7,479 nt of DNA, taken from positions 1-7,479 of the forward strand of contig HF998245.1 in NCBI GenBank assembly GCA_000433255.1. Reading direction: 5' to 3'. The DNA is from Coprobacillus sp. CAG:605. GTDB taxonomy: Bacteria; Bacillota_I; Bacilli_A; RF39; UBA660. Positions 6,165-7,479 of the stretch are shown piece by piece. The stretch's first letter is position 1, and the number at the start of each line of letters is the position of its first letter. Under the pieces are notes generated by a model, which did not search any database, was not told where the DNA came from, and saw nothing but the letters and a program-made list of their open reading frames with translations. Position numbers and translations under genes: made by a program.

Positions 6165-6201
6165 AAGAGTTAAACTTCTAAATCGAAGTTTAACTCTTTT
6201 T
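6163..6201. terminator. Strong bidirectional intrinsic terminator
   Basis: AAAAGAGTTAAACTTC (6163-6178) and GAAGTTTAACTCTTTT (6185-6200) form a perfect 16-bp stem around the loop TAAATC, with T runs on the outer side of both strands. It begins within the TAA stop of the LCP-PASTA gene and sits nine bases past the stop of the convergent gene, so it can end both transcripts. Confidence 0.92.
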
Positions 6202-6209
6202 ATAGTTTA

Positions 6210-7479
6210 TTAGTATGCAGTTATTACAGAACGAAATGAAGCATCATCCCAAGCGCTGCCAGGTGTTGTAAAAAAATAAAAAATACTTGATGCTAATGCA
6301 CCAGAAAAATTGCCTCCACGAACCACCCAAGATGAAGAACTAGTAACTATATAAGAATAACCATTATACCAAGAATTTGACTCACCAGTTAATGATTTTA
6401 TAACTTCCTTAGTAGCATCGCCCAAATGATACATAGTATATTCCGTTTTCTTTTCAGTTTGGCAATCATATAAATCATAATATTTAACATCCGGCATATT
6501 TGATACACTAAGCCCTGAAGACCCATATTGAATACCACTTGAATCTTTTTGAACGCCCATAACATATTCCCATGCACCACCAGACATATCATACATACCA
6601 TATTGATTTCCTGTAGTTGAAGCATTTACTCCTTTTGTTTTCCAATCATATCCAGAGGCACATGCAGTTTGAGAACTTGATACATATGAACTTACCGAAG
6701 AACCAGCACAACCCGTAATTGATGGACCCCAAGGCATATTGCCACTACCAGTATATGTATTTACATTATTTATCCATACTTCACAGCCAGAATCAATACA
6801 AGTCGAAGCATCATTATATCTTCCATATATGGAATTAGTTAAATACGCAACTGCACCCCACTCCATATTTTTTATCATATGGCTATCACTTATACTAGAA
6901 TTTGTTCCGTAAATACTTGCTTTAGTAGTGGTTACATCCCTAGAAGTGTTAAACATTGTACTAATATTTATATTGGTTAAAGATTTTTGATTTGGTTTAA
7001 TTTGATAATTATCAGTAGTACCTGAAGCTTCAAATTTTCCTACCCAAATACCAGGCAATTCCGTATTGCCAAAAGTAAATGCTGGATGAGTTAACCACTC
7101 ACCATTTTTTGTACCATTAGATTTCTCAGTACCAACTTTTTCAAAAATTATATCTACTGCTTGCTCTTCACTTGTTCCATTATTGGCATTAAATAATTTG
7201 TATCTATATCTAGGAATATAAACATACATTTGAAGTATTTCATCCATAGAAATAGTCGAACCAACAGCACTTGATTTTAAACTCATATCATCATTAAAAT
7301 ACTTAGATTTTATTGTACTATCGGCACAATTAACTAAGACAGCATTCGCCCATTCATGATTAGAATAGTCATACCACTTAGTATTAGCATCAGCAACAAC
7401 TACATCCCCACTTAAATTATAAGTAACAGGAATTAAACCTTGATATAACTCAACATCAATTAAACTACCCGTAACAAAA
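6210..7479 (-). CDS. FGE-sulfatase/C-type-lectin-fold surface protein (5' part outside window)
   Basis: The frame stays open from the double TAA stop (6212-6207) to the right edge, giving at least 422 residues. The ATG at 7286 is internal, because 64 more in-frame codons precede it and include LIPVTYNLSGDVVVAD and KWYDYSNHEWANAVLV, a stretch typical of surface proteins of uncultured gut Bacilli. Numbering from that ATG, YVYIPRYRYKLF (21-32), PGIWVGKFEAS (78-88), MEWGAVAYLTNSIYGRY (141-157), GMYDMSGGAWEYV (230-242), and WVVRGGNFSG followed by FRSV (320-354) follow the order of motifs in formylglycine-generating-enzyme (SUMF1) domains. The position after the final FR, where FGE has a catalytic cysteine, is Ser, so FGE activity is unlikely and ligand binding is more plausible. 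Several cysteines (163, 168, 193, 209, 275) may form disulfides. The signal peptide must lie outside the window. The C-terminus resembles a retroelement-diversified variable region. Confidence 0.8.
   Translation of the reverse strand, partial: FVTGSLIDVELYQGLIPVTYNLSGDVVVADANTKWYDYSNHEWANAVLVNCADSTIKSKYFNDDMSLKSSAVGSTISMDEILQMYVYIPRYRYKLFNANNGTSEEQAVDIIFEKVGTEKSNGTKNGEWLTHPAFTFGNTELPGIWVGKFEASGTTDNYQIKPNQKSLTNINISTMFNTSRDVTTTKASIYGTNSSISDSHMIKNMEWGAVAYLTNSIYGRYNDASTCIDSGCEVWINNVNTYTGSGNMPWGPSITGCAGSSVSSYVSSSQTACASGYDWKTKGVNASTTGNQYGMYDMSGGAWEYVMGVQKDSSGIQYGSSGLSVSNMPDVKYYDLYDCQTEKKTEYTMYHLGDATKEVIKSLTGESNSWYNGYSYIVTSSSSWVVRGGNFSGALASSIFYFFTTPGSAWDDASFRSVITAY
6228..6329 (-). other. Candidate variable region at the 3' end of the lectin-fold gene
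   Basis: From Trp320 (WVVRGGNF) to FRSV, the last 35 or so residues lie where variable regions sit in target proteins of diversity-generating retroelements (C-terminal end of a C-type-lectin/FGE fold, between RGG and FR). Many codons here are NNT (AAT, TTT, TCT, GGT, AGT, ATT, TAT), as expected if AAT codons in a template were mutagenised at A. T-ending codons are common in this genome anyway, and no template repeat or reverse transcriptase is in the window, so this is a hypothesis. Confidence 0.3.

Noticed and set aside
6398..6625. 75-codon open frame on the minus strand
   Set aside because: It is fully inside the lectin-fold gene in another frame; it has no recognisable motif or start signal, and the enclosing frame carries clear family motifs.
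384..7286. Recoded TGA (Trp) as in mycoplasmas
   Set aside because: All genes read to normal length with TGG for Trp and no internal TGA is needed, so the standard code suffices.
1..7479. CRISPR arrays, tRNA or rRNA genes, insertion sequences, reverse transcriptase
   Set aside because: I looked for regularly spaced repeats, cloverleaf-like sequence, terminal inverted repeats with a transposase frame, and reverse transcriptase motifs, and saw none. The window is almost wholly explained by six genes.

Overview
The window is very AT-rich, reads cleanly with the standard code, uses TAA or TAG at every visible stop, and has strong AGAGG-type ribosome sites and sigma-A-like promoters. Together with the protein families (LytR-CpsA-Psr proteins, PASTA, TasA/camelysin-like and C-type-lectin-like surface proteins) this points to a low-GC Bacillota, most like the uncultured gut Bacilli (RF39-type and similar metagenomic lineages). 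That placement is an inference from family recognition; no marker gene is present.

Layout. Left edge: the first 66 codons of a leftward gene for a small exported protein of TasA/camelysin type (1-199, cut by the window edge). Next, also leftward, a 445-residue secreted or anchored protein with a beta-sandwich-like N-terminal domain and a lectin-like C-terminal domain (384-1721) behind its own promoter. Then a two-gene leftward operon: a zinc-dependent phospholipase C-like hydrolase (3331-3951; the start is moved here to an internal ATG) coupled through a TAATG overlap to an LCP ligase with three membrane segments (1862-3331). Divergently, a rightward 690-residue LCP protein with a C-terminal PASTA domain and an Asn-rich then acidic tail (4092-6164). 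A perfect 16-bp stem terminator separates it from a convergent leftward gene (6210-7479), which is open through the right edge and encodes a formylglycine-generating-enzyme-like (C-type-lectin fold) surface protein.

How they fit together. Every gene except the hydrolase encodes a visibly exported or membrane protein, or one very likely exported, so the window reads as a cell-envelope locus. The LCP proteins would attach glycopolymers to peptidoglycan or other acceptors, and the PASTA domain could target one of them to peptidoglycan. The flanking genes supply displayed surface proteins. Both LCP proteins have the same unusual order: three membrane segments, about 100 residues resembling one lobe of a type-2 periplasmic binding protein, then the LCP catalytic domain.

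Most interesting points: the C-terminus of the right-edge gene looks like the variable region of a diversity-generating retroelement target (no reverse transcriptase or template repeat lies in the window); the binding-protein-like/LCP fusions; and a perfect inverted repeat occupying the spacer of the LCP-PASTA promoter.
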